Part shown: positions 23,567-35,800 of the stretch, piece by piece
How positions within the stretch are numbered: the stretch's first letter is position 1
How the letters are laid out: every line of letters starts with the position of its first letter
Source: Rhipidocladum racemiflorum
Taxonomy: Eukaryota; Streptophyta; Magnoliopsida; Poales; Poaceae
Direction of reading: 5' to 3'
DNA: 64,000 bases
Assembly (NCBI GenBank): GCA_036346355.1
Contig: CM070570.1
Location: forward strand, 48,623,592-48,687,591
Notes under the pieces: generated by a model
Databases searched by the model: none
Seen by the model: the letters and a program-made list of their open reading frames with translations, nothing else
Told to the model about the DNA's origin: nothing
Made by a program: the position numbers and the translations under genes

Positions 23567-24516
23567 CTGGTCCAGCGAGGAAGCGCGGGCCTGGGTTTCG
23601 TTCGCTGCTCTTTCGCTCACGCGGTGGGCTGGAGTGGAGCCGTCGGAGACGGGAACGACGAAACTACCTGCGCGGCCGCCGCTGGTTCTGGAAGAGACGG
23701 TGCGCGGGGAGGAAGGGAGGCGGTCGCCGCGGGCCTGGATAGGCGGGGAGGCCCAGGTTGCCTTTTGCGCCGGCCCAATTGCGTCGCACTTATTGCGTAT
23801 GGGTCAGTACTTGGGTTTCTTCTTCGGCCATCTCCCTAGGCTAGGCTCCGTTTGGTTCTTCGTACAAGTGGGCTGTTTCGTTCGTCTCTAGGGCACTAAT
23901 GGGCTAAAGCCTAGCATAAACTTGATCAAACTCAATTTTTTATTTTTTTAATCTAGTTTAGTTCAAACCTAAAATTAATAAGCTTAGGTTCAATTCAGGC
24001 CCAAATAAAGGTTTAGATCTTGATCCAAATCATTTACATGTACAATATTTATGTACATGTAACTAAAATTAACACATAATGCGTGTAATTCTGTGATTTA
24101 AAATGTAAGGTCCAAGCCTAGCCCAGTCTGATCTAGATCTGATCCAAATAACTATGGATTTAAAATGAGTCCAATCCATTTCAAATTTTAGATCAATCTA
24201 ATCTAAAAGTCTAGACCAATCCAAGACCATTATCACCCCTATTCGTATCACACCTCTCCTTTTTACAAGAGGTCTTTCCAAAATCCGGAAAATTCAACCA
24301 GCATTTACATCTTTACCAATCTATTCTTAAGGTATAATCATCGAGTAACTCTGTTTGTTGAACATCAAATCAAATACGAAGAAATCCAAATAAAACTATA
24401 CATTAGTACTACTCATTTTAATCCATTTATGTATAAAATTCTATGTTTAAATCCATTCTTTGTTGAGAGTAAAAAATAATAAAACTATATAAAAAATGGT
24501 AATAAAGGAAAAGGTA

Positions 24517-24518
<2 letters not shown>
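23567..24518 (-). other. 5' flank of the JmjC gene and AT-rich intergenic DNA
   Basis: GC-rich promoter/leader sequence to about 23880, without a TATA box, then AT-rich DNA. Between 23930 and 24240 there are alternating aatctagatc/gatccaaat phrases suggesting a decayed small repeat. No gene is seen. Confidence 0.4.
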
Positions 24519-24586
<68 letters not shown>

Positions 24587-24655
24587 GACACACTTTCGAA
24601 TGAAGGAAAAGGTGACTTATCTCTCTCTCTCTCTCATTTTGACACACTTTCCAAT
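24519..24655. repeat. Long CT microsatellite with local duplication
   Basis: About 30 CT units (24519-24580), then cattttgacacactttc, then a second copy of the flanking sequence with a shorter CT run (24619-24636) and the same cattttgacacactttc. The whole block is duplicated in tandem with different CT lengths. Confidence 0.9.
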
Positions 24656-25728
24656 GAGGAAACCCTAGAGTCAAGGGGAGCTCGTCGGTGCTGACGTGGA
24701 CGGTGAGCAAACCAATGGCAACAACGGTGGTGAGCTCTTCAGTGTCCACAATGTGGGCGAGCTCGTCTAGACAAAACGTGGAGAGCAGCGGCGGCGACAA
24801 CTTTATCAATGGCAGTGGTGCTCGGCTTTATCGATGACAACGGTGCTATTCCAGCATCTTGCCATCCTCTCTTCGACAAAAGCTTAGAAGACGCGGCAAT
24901 GACTTCACCGGCGATGAAAAGCTAAAACTACCTCACCTCACCTTTCTCCAATCGGATCATCTAGGTTACGAACTTACCTCTGACCTGTGATAACTTGAGA
25001 TTTTTGTGGTACAAAATTTTAGATTTGGCGCTTGATATTATTTTTGTATGTCTATTTTGTTTGAACTGCTATTGAATGCACTTGGTAAATTGGGCAAAAA
25101 CTTCGCTCTGAATTAGTTTTTGCAACAAACTTCACTCTTATTTGACTTAAGATTGTGGTGTACAGTGGCAATTTTTCTTAGCATTATTTCACCATTTTCG
25201 CCAATTGGTCTACCACTAGCAGTGATCAATCAATCTAGTTATGAAAAACCTAGCTCTAAATTACCTTTTGTAAGAAATTTGGCTCTTGTTCAATGGTGTA
25301 ACACTACCAGTCCTTTGAGGCACTAGGGTGTTATATATGTATCTAAACATCAGCCTTCATTATATGGATGCGCGTGGGACAATGGTACGGGCATATGGTG
25401 CATGGTGTGTGTGGCCCGGAGTGGCCACACGACATGGTATATATGCTGCTGCTCGATGCACATACGTGTACTAAGGGGTGGTTATGGGTATCTGCCGCAT
25501 ATGCGGTGTGCTACCGAGGGTGTCAGCCCTTAAGGAGGGTGAATGTAATACCCAGCTTGTTAATATACAGACCCATGTGGTTCATGTAGAGCGATGGTGG
25601 GATTAGTCTCATATTTCTCATCTAAAGTAAGTTGTAGTAGTACATAACACATGTTGGGTGCAAACTTAACACCTATGGGTTAACCCTTTTACACGGAACA
25701 AGAATGAGAGTGTAAGCGATATGCTATG
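24656..25728. other. Intergenic stretch, unassigned
   Basis: About 1.1 kb without recognised genes. A GC-rich part (24670-24930) with repeated ggcggcgacaa/gatgacaacgg phrases may be a decayed coding or leader fragment. The part at 25380-25720 looks repetitive but was not matched within the window. Confidence 0.3.
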
Positions 25729-27737
25729 TGTAACATCCCATTTTTTGCTTTTGAAATGTGTTTGTGCAATTTATCATTTTTTTTTGGCAATTTTCTAAAT
25801 TTTATTTGCAATTTAAAATATTAAAATGGAATTTCCCATTTAGTCAAAAAGTATTTAATGTGGATATTATTAAATTGGAAAATGTTCAAAAATATTTTAT
25901 TTGAGTTCTACAAGTCTCAAATTATTTTACATGATTTCCTAGGATTTTTTAGAATTTATTTTGCTATTTATTTGAAGCTATTTGCATTTTCTATACTTAT
26001 TTTAAAAGAAAAAATCGTTGGAAAAACTAGACAAAGGCTTTTGGGCCGAAACCCTCCGGTCCGACTCATTTCTTTGTGCTAGGCCAGTCACAGGTGGCTC
26101 AGGACGCTGGCTCGATCCGCCTGAGCCATAAGGAGGCTGAGTCAGGCTGTCCCTGCCGAGTCCAGCCAAGCTTCACCGTGTCCATCACAGACAACCCGGC
26201 CAAGGCACAAACACTGAGGCACTATAAGGGTGTGTTTGGTTTCCTGTATTACGTGGTACATGTATAAGATGTTCAAGAAAAAAGGTATCCATGTGTTTGG
26301 TTGTTTGAATGGAACCATTCCATCCTAAACCAAGTGATACAAATTTGAGGAATATCCCCTCTAGATACTGAACCATCTCATTCACCTAAAATAATGGAAC
26401 CAAATGATACATGATCTATCACATCCCATTCAATCTCATCCCATCAACCAAACATACAGTGCGCCCTGGTACCGCAAAGACCTCGTCCAGAGCCCTCGTT
26501 CGACCGGGATTTGAAGTTTTCCGCAAGCACCGCCAGGAGCTTTTCACCGTCGATTCGCCGTCTATGATGAGTCCCAAAGCCGTAGCCCTACCTCCAACGA
26601 GTTCGCCTTGTGACATTCTACCTGGTGCGCACCATGGTTTGGCTGGAGCGCGTTGCTACCGTTAAGCCCTAGGCGCCACCACCTTTGAGATTGCTGCAAG
26701 CGTTCCCGAGCTCCGATGTCCATGACAAGGATGTCATGGTGTTCGCCACATCGCCAACTTCCCATCAAGATGACCCAGGGTTGAGCCTGCCAGCGGCCAC
26801 AGGGCCACGAACTCTGTTGTGCTAACGTAGCCATGTCCAGGTGCTGCCATGTGTTCAGATGACATCATGCTGACATCATGGTGATGTCAGCAGAGCCTGA
26901 CATGTGGGGCCATGTGTTAGCCTCTCATGAGGTTTTTAATTTCTGAAAAATATTTATTTTGAAAAAGAAAATTAGTGGGGCCACTTGTTAGGGCATATTC
27001 TGGCAATATTAAATTTCCTTTTTCTTTTCTAGAATATCATTTTTTGTGAATCCTTCGAGAGTCCTTCCTCCTTCATATGAGCTCCGATTGAGTCATTCAA
27101 ATATATAAATTCGAGCTCTACTTTTTGGTGAATTTTATTTGAATTTTGGAGTTTGTTTTTTCTCTATTTTATAGTTATTTTAGTATTCGATTTACGTTTC
27201 GCGTAGACATTGAAGTGCCGGGAGCATTCAAAGATGAAGAGTTGGCTGAAGTTTAAGGTCCATATTAAAATTAAGTGTTGTTCCAAGGCAAGTTGTGATT
27301 TGATCATGTTGAACCCAGTTTTAAAAATACTACTCTTTTGTTGGGAGTACTGTAACCAGACTAGCCAGAAGAAATAAAAATCAGGTTTTCCTCATTTCGC
27401 TAAACCACACAAAACAGAGAAAGAAGAGGAAGTCCTCCAGCGGCTCGGTTTTGGTGACAGAACGGGCGATCGCAGCGAAGATTTTTCTCGTAGCTACAGT
27501 GATTTTGAAACTGCTACAGTACTCTCAAAGCTACAATACCTGCTACGGTCAATCCGACGGCTGGATCTTCGGGAATTCGCGATTTACTGAATGCGTCTAC
27601 TCTGTTTTTGTTGAATACGAAGCAATTATTTGATTCCGAATTAGGGTGAATTTTTAGTAGATCAAAATTTTAATTTTAGCTTCCGCTCAATCATTCAACC
27701 CCCTCTGATTTCTATAATAGTATATATCGATCCTACA
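25729..27737. repeat. Probable LTR-derived repeat sequence
   Basis: Begins with TGTAACATCCC, a common start of grass Gypsy LTRs, and ends in atcgatcctaca, an LTR-like end. The block is interrupted by a MITE at 26229-26459. A second LTR-like start (tgttgggagtactgtaacc) is at 27339, so two different LTR pieces may be joined. Flanking 5-mers (ctatg and ccatc) do not match well, so a clean solo LTR is not established. No open frame with a domain. Confidence 0.35.
26229..26459. mobile_element. MITE copy B (same family as 13951-14165)
   Basis: About 230 bp starting ggtgtgtttggttt and ending aaccaaacatacag, giving inverted ends tgtgtttggtt/tgtatgtttggtt. The interior is collinear with copy A in reverse orientation. 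It lies inside the LTR-like block and is therefore younger than it. A Tourist or hAT origin is not decided. Confidence 0.75.
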
Positions 27738-28282
27738 CCATCTAGCAAGTCTCATCCCATAAGGCAATCTCTTGATTTATCATACAGTTTGCGTTTAAAA
27801 AGAAGAAGAATTAAATGGTAACAATTCTTTTAAAAGGAAAAAACGGTAGCATCAAATTTCAAGATTAGGCCATTTATTAACTTTGAAGTAAAATTAAATT
27901 TGCAGCAGGCCCACTTTACTCTCTTTCTTTTCCTTTCCTTTCTTTTATTTTTTTGTTGTAAATTCTCATGTATAAAAAATACGGTAGTTTACCATCTTTA
28001 CCATTAAATATGCTTACCAATTATGAATTTTAACGCATAAGATGTTGTTGCAAGGTAGTAAATTGTCCTTTTTGAAGGATAGAAGGAAACATCTAAAAAC
28101 TTGAGATTGCAGATAGATCAAATACGCATCCCTTAAGAAAAACACCTTAAGCACCGAAGTCAACTCACAAGTAAACCTGGTTTGAGTCACATTGTTGCCG
28201 TGGTCCTGTTTGCCCATCCAGCTAGTCCAAGAAGTTTGATTTAAGTGGCACACCAATTTGAGAACCCAAAGAAGACCAAGTC
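27738..28282. other. Intergenic stretch, unassigned
   Basis: AT-rich DNA, no gene or defined repeat seen. Confidence 0.4.
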
Positions 28283-28778
28283 TAAGGGTCTGTTTGTTTA
28301 GGGTAGTCTTTGAGGGCAAGTTCTTTGGAAGTGGAAGAAGCCAAAATGGCTTCTTTGGAGTGGATCTTTGGAGTGGAAGAGACTTCTTTGTTCGTTTAGT
28401 TCATTTGGTGAACCTGTGGTGGTCTTTGGATGGGAGTGGAATGTCTGAAACGCCCTTGTGTACTGCAAATTCTATGTAAGTCCCGAGTTTGCTGATTTAA
28501 GGGTAATTGACGTGTTTAAGAGCTGTTTTAAGCATGAACTACCTGGTTTTTACGGGATTTACTAGAAATTTCATATTTTGTCTGGATTTAGCATAAATTT
28601 CCTGATTGTAATATGTTTTAACTGAAATTGAGTGTTTTCATACAACCGATAAACTTTAACAATGAGAAAGCCATTCATAAAAAATTGCACATAATAGAAA
28701 ATATTATTAATCAAGACATTGTCATATTCCAATTCTATATCATAGTTACACCAAAATGCACCACTAATCATCATCCAA

Positions 28779-30084
28779 TCAACCTGTAGCAGCCAGCAGC
28801 CCATTAGCAATAGCTTCACGAGTGGCGATCATGTCCACATTACCTTCTCCCTCATGGTTCCCCCCAGTTGTGGAAACCACATGCCCTAGAGGAATGTAGT
28901 TCTCATCACGGTCACACCTATCAAAGTGCATATCAAACACTTGGCTCTCTCTAATGAAGTTATGCAATGCCATGCACGCGATGATAATCCTTGTTTGCTT
29001 CTTTATTGGGTAACTAGGGACGGACCGTAAGATGTGCCATTTTTGCTTCAACACACCAAATGTGCGCTCAATGACATTACGAAGCGAGGAATGAGCATAA
29101 TTGAACAACTCTTTTTTACCACTTGGTGCTCGGCCTTGGCGGAACTCAGGTAGATGGTACTTTTGTCCTCTGTATGGTGCAAGATAGCCAGGTTCGTTGG
29201 GATAACCAGAATCAACAAGATAATATTTGCCTACAAATTATATATGTAAGTGAAAGACAACACAAACATCAATATGTATTATAGTTGATGTATGTAAAGA
29301 GTTTATACCTAGTGGAGGATGTGGAAATCTCTCCTTGTACTTGTCGAGTGTATCCCTGAATATCCTTGTCGTGTGCAGAACCTGGCCACCCAGCTACCAC
29401 GGAGGTGAATCTCATGTCAAAGTCACATACTGCCATAACGTTCTGTGTTGCAAACCCATGTCGACCAACATGGTTAATCATCTCATCAGCTGGCACAACA
29501 ACTGGTATATGTGTCCCATCAATTGCACCTATACAATTGTTGAAGTGTGGCGAGAATCTTGAATCACGAAGTCTCTCATGTATGGTTGTGAAATTGGGAT
29601 CAATGGGTTTTATGATGTATTCAGCCATTCTATTCAAGCATCTCAACACATGCCTAAACTTTCTATGGATGGTGTCCGTTGATCTATGGAATCGATTGTG
29701 CACTTGGCTCACAGATTGGGGTCCACCAACAGTCCACAGAAACATTGCAAGGGCCTCTTCAGAACACATAAACTTTGTTGCTTTCAATCCATAATGTTGT
29801 ACCAAGGTATCATGCAATGCATCAAAACAAGGCCTAGTCATTCTGAACATTTTGTAACATTCTTCTGTAGACCCTAAAGTATCAAAGGTCCACTGCTGAC
29901 CAGAACACCTGTGCTCCTTCTTCTTCCTTTTGTAAAGGTACTTTGCACCATACGTAATAGTAACATAAGCAGCATACAATAATCTGTGCAGTCTTTTCCT
30001 TTTTAGCTCCTCCTTTCTCACAACAGCAGCAATATCTCCATCACTTGAATCAGTCTCAACATCGCTTCCACTTGTTGTGCTCAT
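28779..30084 (-). pseudogene. PIF/Harbinger DDE transposase with a frameshift
   Basis: Two exons, 30084-29309 and 29230-28779, separated by a GT-AG intron. The protein begins MSTTSGSDVETDSSDG, the ATG at 30084; the frame runs upstream without another ATG. It then has the N-terminal helical part (MFRMTRPCFDALHDTLVQHY) and the DDE_Tnp_4 nuclease core. Catalytic acidic residues are in GAIDGTH, LVDSGYPN and NVIERTFG. Near 29366-29372, just after the GWPGSAHD motif, the frame shifts as if two bases were lost. The sequence regains family similarity (YKERFPHPPLGKYYLVDS) in another frame that continues across the splice site. The copy is therefore probably non-functional, unless the base call is wrong. 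The enzyme excises and inserts PIF elements and related Tourist MITEs. Confidence 0.88.
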
Positions 30085-30099
30085 ATAAAAACAAGAAGT

Positions 30100-30372
30100 A
30101 AACAATATAGGAGCATACAAAGAATTAAACAAGAATGGAACATTACAAAGGTACAATATAGGAGCATACAAAGTAGTAAATAACATTAGACCATTACGAA
30201 GGTACAATATAGGAGCATACAAAGTAGTAAACAAGAATGGATCATTACGAAAGTATCATTACAAACAAATTTAAAAAAAGAGTCTCAAGCAACTAAGGGT
30301 ACTACATAGCATAAAAGAAGCATAAACGAAGCATAAAAGAAACATAAAAGAAGCATAAAAGAAGCATAAAAA
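30100..30372. repeat. Two minisatellites between Harbinger genes
   Basis: Positions 30100-30260 hold three copies of a roughly 53-bp unit (acaatataggagcatacaaa, then gtagtaaa, then a cattacgaagg phrase). Positions 30306-30372 hold five to six copies of a 12-bp unit close to gaagcataaaag. They lie between the 3' end of ORF1 and the transposase start. Confidence 0.85.
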
Positions 30373-30377
30373 AGGGT

Positions 30378-31321
30378 CTAATTCCTCTTCCTATCCTCAT
30401 ACTGTCTCTTCAACCATTGGAACCTCCCCTCAATTGTCTTCATAGCATAAAAGAAGCAACGGTTCTCTAGTTTACCAAACAGCTTTGTAGCAATGTAGTA
30501 CTCATCACTTGTTTCAGCTGCCCCACACTTGATAACTTCATCCATGATGGCATTAATATCATTGGCCACAGAGACATTGCTAGATGCATCTGATTTGTCT
30601 TCACTAATGACATGATCAACAAATCTCTTGAAGTCCTTACCATAAGGATCTTTCTTAGGCCTCTTTGAACTGGCAGCAATAGCAGTAGCCCCACGCTTCT
30701 TTGGAACAGGCGCAGGTGTAGGGCTAGGTTGAGGGGTCTCTTGAGCTTCATTCTCCAAATCAACAATGTCTTCATTAATCTGAACTGTTGCAGGTGCAGG
30801 TGCAGTCTCCTCCTGTTCAGCACCAGGCATTACCGAAGACTTCCCAGAGATATTTGCCCTCTGGAACATGGCCTCTAGCAACGACAAGTTGTCCGGAGGC
30901 CCTTTCCGAAATCGTCTAATGTCCTTATGGACCTGCACATACAAAACAGTTTTCGTTAGTACAAAAACATAACATGAGAAAGAAATGTACAATGCTTTTG
31001 AAAGAGAAATACCTTGATCATGCTAGCCCACTCTTCTTCACTAGCTGTTATAGTTTGTTTCTCATTATCCCATCCAAGTCCAGTTGCTTTTTGCAAGTAG
31101 TACACCCAAGCTGTCCAAATACTCTTTAATTCATCCCATCGATTTTTCATTTGTTTTTTGGTATACATTCTACCAGTCTGCTTGTGGAACTCTTCAATTA
31201 AATTCTTGTAACCTGTTGGACTCAATGACTTGGTAGGCCTATTGCCGTCAAGGGTCTCATTGGCAGCAATTTCACAGAATATCCTTGCTGCATCAACATC
31301 CCAAACTGCCTTTTGTTCCAT
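30378..31321 (-). CDS. Harbinger ORF1: Myb/SANT-like DNA-binding protein
   Basis: Two exons, 31321-31013 and 30932-30378, with a clean GT-AG phase 0 intron, encode 287 residues. Residues 1-95 are a Myb/SANT-like domain (Myb_DNA-bind_3 type: FCEIAANETLDGNRPT, KQMKNRWDELKSIWTAWVYY, GLGWDNEKQTI). A low-complexity Pro/Ala/Glu linker and a basic KKRGATAIAASSKRPKK nuclear-localisation-like stretch follow. The C-terminal helical part ends in GRFQWLKRQYEDRKRN. In PIF/Harbinger elements this partner protein binds the element ends and helps bring the transposase into the nucleus. The frame is intact although the neighbouring transposase is shifted, so it could in principle still be made. Confidence 0.85.
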
Positions 31322-31548
31322 CTATCATATGCAATTTCAGTTTATGAATACAATAGCAACCACAGTCAAAAACATGTTCATCTTATCAAAACTAAACAAG
31401 TTCAAGGTACTTGGAAAAGCCTTGTTGATAATAATGCATTAGACCTAGTAATGTTTTTAAAGTAATAAAAAAGATCTATTGAAAACATAGTTTCTATAAC
31501 AACAAAAACATCTTAAGCTAATTTTGTTTCAAAGGGCACAAATTCAAC

Positions 31549-31651
31549 CTTTTCTTTTCTGATGAGCTTGCACCCTTCTACTGGACCAATGCTTTGGAAG
31601 ACCTCCTGCAGTAGTGAATCCGTAACTTGAAGATGGATATTGCCAACATAC
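31549..31651 (-). pseudogene. Captured exon of a UBP1-like RNA-binding protein (RRM1)
   Basis: A 103-bp stretch on the minus strand, bounded by an AG acceptor (ctgaacag) and a GT donor (gttgaa), encodes YVGNIHLQVTDSLLQEVFQS and then a segment containing VEGCKLIRKEK. This is the start of the first RRM of oligouridylate-binding protein 1-type proteins, with RNP2 as YVGNIH. The splice borders fit the family exon. No other UBP1 exon was found nearby, so it is a single captured or relocated exon, upstream of Harbinger ORF1 and probably inside that element. Confidence 0.75.
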
Positions 31652-32773
31652 CTGTTCAGAACATTAATGGTAAGTTGGTGAGTACCAGAAAGAATGAATT
31701 TATGATCAAATACCTGTTTAGAACATTAATGTAACTTGGTGTGCATTATGCTATTCATGGTACAAAAAAATAATAAAGGGGCATGTGCATACTTCATACA
31801 TGTAATGATTTTATATAGATTGAAAGATAATCCACCTGGTCAGCCCTTTTTTCCCCTTAAGGTTTAAAAACAAAATAAGCTATGCTTGGACACCATCAAA
31901 CCCTGACGTGATCCCCATACCGAACATAATAATGCAAGTATACGTACATAAACGAGTTAGGTTGGTAGCTAATGTCCCATCAAACCCTGATACCGAACAT
32001 AATAATGCAAGTATTGCATCTCCATTATTAGTTATTTCCTTGATGTTTATGTCTCAAAATACTGCATATCACTGTCACTGAACAAATGTCCTAGATGGAA
32101 AAGAAACTTAAAGATTACTCTGCACAAGTAAAAGTAAGACCCAACCAGGTGCTACTAATACCAAAACCAGCCAAATCTGCTACCCTAACATTCCTGCCAT
32201 ATAAACTTCATGTATCAGTAACTATGATATCCACGTTTTGTGAAACACCTTTCGAAATTATGACCTTTAAAGCTTTTGATTATTCTGTGTTAGAAATACT
32301 ATAGAACTTGCCCTTTACTCCAAGGCTGAAGATGAAAGATTTTACAAACTCACAGGAGTATACAACAACTAAACAAGCCATCAAGCTCTACCCATGACCA
32401 ATAAGCATTCGTAATTTTCTGAACGTGCACACAGGAGAAACATATCCTGATACATAAAGAGAACAGGGTCTTCATTGGGAAACTTCTTTTTATTGAGAAC
32501 AATTTTTATTGATGCTAACACTGTATTCCACACCTGTGAATTTGTAAGCCATGTTAAGGGATATCATAGATGGTATGAGTCTCACTAGATCTGGTGATGC
32601 CTACACCTAATCTGTATCGATTAGTTAATTGACAAACATCGTCGTCAGGGGTGAGGACACACACAACAGCAGCAGCTAGCAGCAGCGCATGCACGCACGC
32701 ACGGTGGTGTTCTCAAAAAAGGACAACCATGCATGCGCGCACGCATACGGCAGCCATGACCGACTCCGCATCT
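31652..32773. other. Noncoding interior with a local duplication
   Basis: No complete gene. A diverged direct repeat (accatcaaaccctga, then taccgaacataataatgcaa) occurs at about 31886-31940 and 31978-32015. A possible minus-strand exon-like frame at 32537-32451 (VWNTVLASIKIVLNKKKF) follows an AG but is not recognised. A CA/GC-rich stretch with repeated cgcacgcac lies at 32690-32750. Confidence 0.35.
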
Positions 32774-32857
32774 GGTTACTGCTGCAGCGACTCCATGAAC
32801 CGGTTCAGGTCTCTGCTCACCAGCGCGTTCGACTTGATGGCGTTGTCCTCGGCCATT
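32774..32857 (-). CDS. Short 5' coding exon of an unrecognised gene
   Basis: On the minus strand an ATG at 32857 opens MAEDNAIKSNALVSRDLNRF and five more residues before an in-frame TAA. A possible GT donor (cagca|gtaacc) just before the stop would make it a first exon. Codon use is GC-rich like a real grass 5' exon. The solo LTR at 32860 begins three bases before the ATG. The sequence on the far side of the LTR (36173-36440) looks like the GC-rich leader that once preceded it. No family recognised; it may be a captured gene start. Confidence 0.35.
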
Positions 32858-32859
32858 GT
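32855..32859. other. Left target-site duplication ATTGT of the solo LTR
   Basis: ATTGT here is repeated at 36173-36177 directly after the LTR end. It overlaps the first two bases of the minus-strand ATG. Confidence 0.85.
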
Positions 32860-35800
32860 TGTCGTGGCTCTAGTTTTCTCTGTGAGTGGCATGAGGGTAG
32901 GAAGGTAATTTCACAAATCAATATTTTTTCCCCAACCCTTCTTCCTCTTTTTTCTCTCCACCTGGTTCCTTCTCCCACACGCCCTTTCTTTTTTTTCTCT
33001 CATGAGCTCCACGGGCGGCACGCCGCTGCCCTCTCGCTTCTCCACGCCGCTTTGCCACTTGCACTCGCCTGGCTCGGCTGTCCCGCCTCCCGACGCCGCC
33101 TACTCCTCCGGGTCTCCCCACCGGCCGCCATCCCCTCGTCCTCCACGCCTACGTGCCGGCCGGCCTGGGCAGCCACCCCGCCTTCGGCCAGTGCCCTCAT
33201 TGGCTCCTCCACCCTTTCTGTGCTAGGTGAGCCCCCTCACTCTCTCTCTCATTCCCTCTAGCCCCGCCGGCCATGGTTGGGATTTGAGGTGCATTTGAGG
33301 TTTTGCCCCAAGTGCTGATGTTATCTGTTCTTGAAGAGTGCTTGATGCTTTAGGACCTTCCATTCTTCTTGTTTCTCTTGACTACAAACCAAAGCTAGAT
33401 CCATTCTTTCAGGTGAGGAGATGCACATTGAATCATCATTCGCTGAACTCATGCATATTTCATTTCACGCCGCCATGAAGTCCTCCGTGAACTAACCTTT
33501 CCTTCTCTTGGTTGTTTCAGACTTTTCAACCACTCGATCGCTTACTCATCTTCATCTCCGTAGTATTTGCTCGGCGTTGGAGACCTAGAAGCAAGTAGTG
33601 GCTTGTTCATTCTATATATTGTCGGCAAAGCACCTTAGCTGCTGCTATTTCTTCCACCTGCTACGGAGAATTACCGTAGTCGTCTACATCAAGTTCAGCC
33701 CGATCTGCATGCAAGAAGGAGTCACGAGTGACTAAGCTCAAATACATTGGCATGCATCCTTGACAAAAGAAACAACTCTAGCGTGGTGGTGATTGCTCTT
33801 TGCGTAATCCTCGAGGTCACGCATCGAGCCCGCTACGATCCAAACATCCAACTTGATTCTATTAAAGTGTCATGCGATGGGTGGTGTATGTGTTCCCGGT
33901 TTTAATGCTTTCTGAGGCTAAATTTGCGTGAGGGTTATGCGAGGCTCGTGGTCACGGTTTTCTTCATATGGCGAAGCCCTAATCCACGATAAATGAATTC
34001 ATTAGGTCTTTATGCTCTGGTTTGTGGTGTACACGAATAGCTTCTTTGGGGTTGATGTCAAATAAATCACTAGCTAGACAGGTTTGGATCGAAATAGTGT
34101 TGAGCCATTCTTAATGTGGTTTGGTACATTATTGTGGAGTTTCGCAATTGTATGTCATTTGTCTTGATTAATGCTTGTGTTATTGTTTTCAATTCTCATT
34201 CCATGTTCATATGCATAGCATGCATCTCATTGGCATACATCGAACTCGTGTAGGGAACGAAAGGCCGCGGAGGGTGGCGTGGTCGTGGTCGAGGTGATCA
34301 CGGTGAGCGGTCGTTGTTGAGGATCCATGCGACATCGAGGCAAGCACCTAAGCATGTTCAACCCTTTATATATGTTTATTTTGGTGAATAAAATGCTTAT
34401 TGAATGATTAGGTTTTTGCATTAGGAGTCAATGGTAGTAAGGGTAGTAGAACCTAATTCTTGCACACTCACTCCTTGACACTTGTTGAACCTTTCCTTTG
34501 GAGCTAGCTTATGGGTAAATACAATGTGTCCATGCTTAGTTTGCTTAGAGGTCGGGTTTGGGCCAAGTGGTGTGGAGTTCCCATCACTTGAGAGTACTAA
34601 ATACTACACATGTGAACTATGTTGGAAATGGGTTCAGTTATGTTACTTGAGGTAAATATTAATAAATGGCGGCCAGGCGGGAGAGTAGGATCAATTAGGT
34701 ATGGAGACTCAATTGGCGTAGTCACAGTGTCAATAAGGACCGATCCGTTGTGTGCCATGTTGATCGAGCACCATTAGGTTGGATCGCATGCACGAATATG
34801 GTTGGGTAAGCCACTCTTTCATCACATGCCGTTCGATGGATCATGCCCTCATGCGTTGGACGTGGTTGAGGGCGAGGCTTAGTCGGCCCTCGAGCCCAAG
34901 CGGGCTTGGGCCGCCGAGGGGGTGCTAGGTGCTCGGACCGCATGAAGATGGTTCAAACGAATGGGTATGGATGGGAGGGGGTTGACATGAGGTACTTTTG
35001 TGGCACATGTCGTATGCGATCCAATGCTTCCTGCAGGGGTTAATTATCTGAATTGCGGCGCTCCCGGATATGAGCACGCCATCAGACACTCAGCGTAGTA
35101 ATAACTTAAATTCTTGGCTCGTCATTGTACTTGAGCTTTAAAAATGACCGTAATTGCTTTACCTTAGTGTTGTTACCTTTCAACTTCATGTTAGAAGTAG
35201 GTGCGGTCAATAAGCACCGCTTTAAATTTGTAATTGTTTTAGCTGTCATACTCATACTCAAAATGTTAATGCTTTTCTCCAAGACTATTACCTTGACTTT
35301 ATTCCTTCTGTGCCCAAATGCATAACCCTTGAGTCGGGTCATATATGGACCACGGGTAAGTCTTATGCGAGTACATTCGTACTCATGCTTCGCTTGTGGT
35401 TTGGTGTGAGGATCGGGAGAGCCGCGAGTTCTGCCCTCTTTGCCTCATCGGTGGGCAGCGGACACCGAGTAGAGGTTACTTGCGATCTTGCTCACCTGGG
35501 AAGTGTTCGAGCGAGAACACTTCCGGAGATGTCATATTTTGCTAATGTGTTGGTTAAACTCCCTTTTGTTGTATAGCTAGCTTTAAATACCTTGTCCTGT
35601 GTGGCTTGAAGACTTGGTATTCCTCTTGTTGATCGTGGTTGTGTTGTGATGTCCTCGTCATGCTTGGTTGTTGCTTTTATCCTTCCATATTATCATGCTA
35701 TATCAACTGCTTTTCTTGTCTACTGAGTGGATGTCCTAGAATCTAGAAAGGTCATGCCGGATTTTCGAATTTTTGTGCTATCTTGGTTTAGGTTGTATCA

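Noticed and set aside
23567..23620. Upstream extension of the JmjC protein start
   Set aside because: The frame extends 18 codons beyond the ATG at 23566, but the first codon is GTG. The ATG gives the length and N-terminus expected for the family.
25729..27737. A clean 2-kb solo LTR
   Set aside because: LTR-like ends exist, but flanking 5-mers do not match and a second LTR-like start lies at 27339, so it is listed only as LTR-derived sequence.
30300..30372. Regular 12-bp repeats resembling an array
   Set aside because: No spacer/repeat structure and a eukaryotic context; a minisatellite, not a CRISPR array.
32918..33261. Overlapping Pro/Ser/Arg-rich frames
   Set aside because: They lie in the GC-rich segment of the solo LTR, and the paired LTRs of element B have equivalent pseudo-frames.
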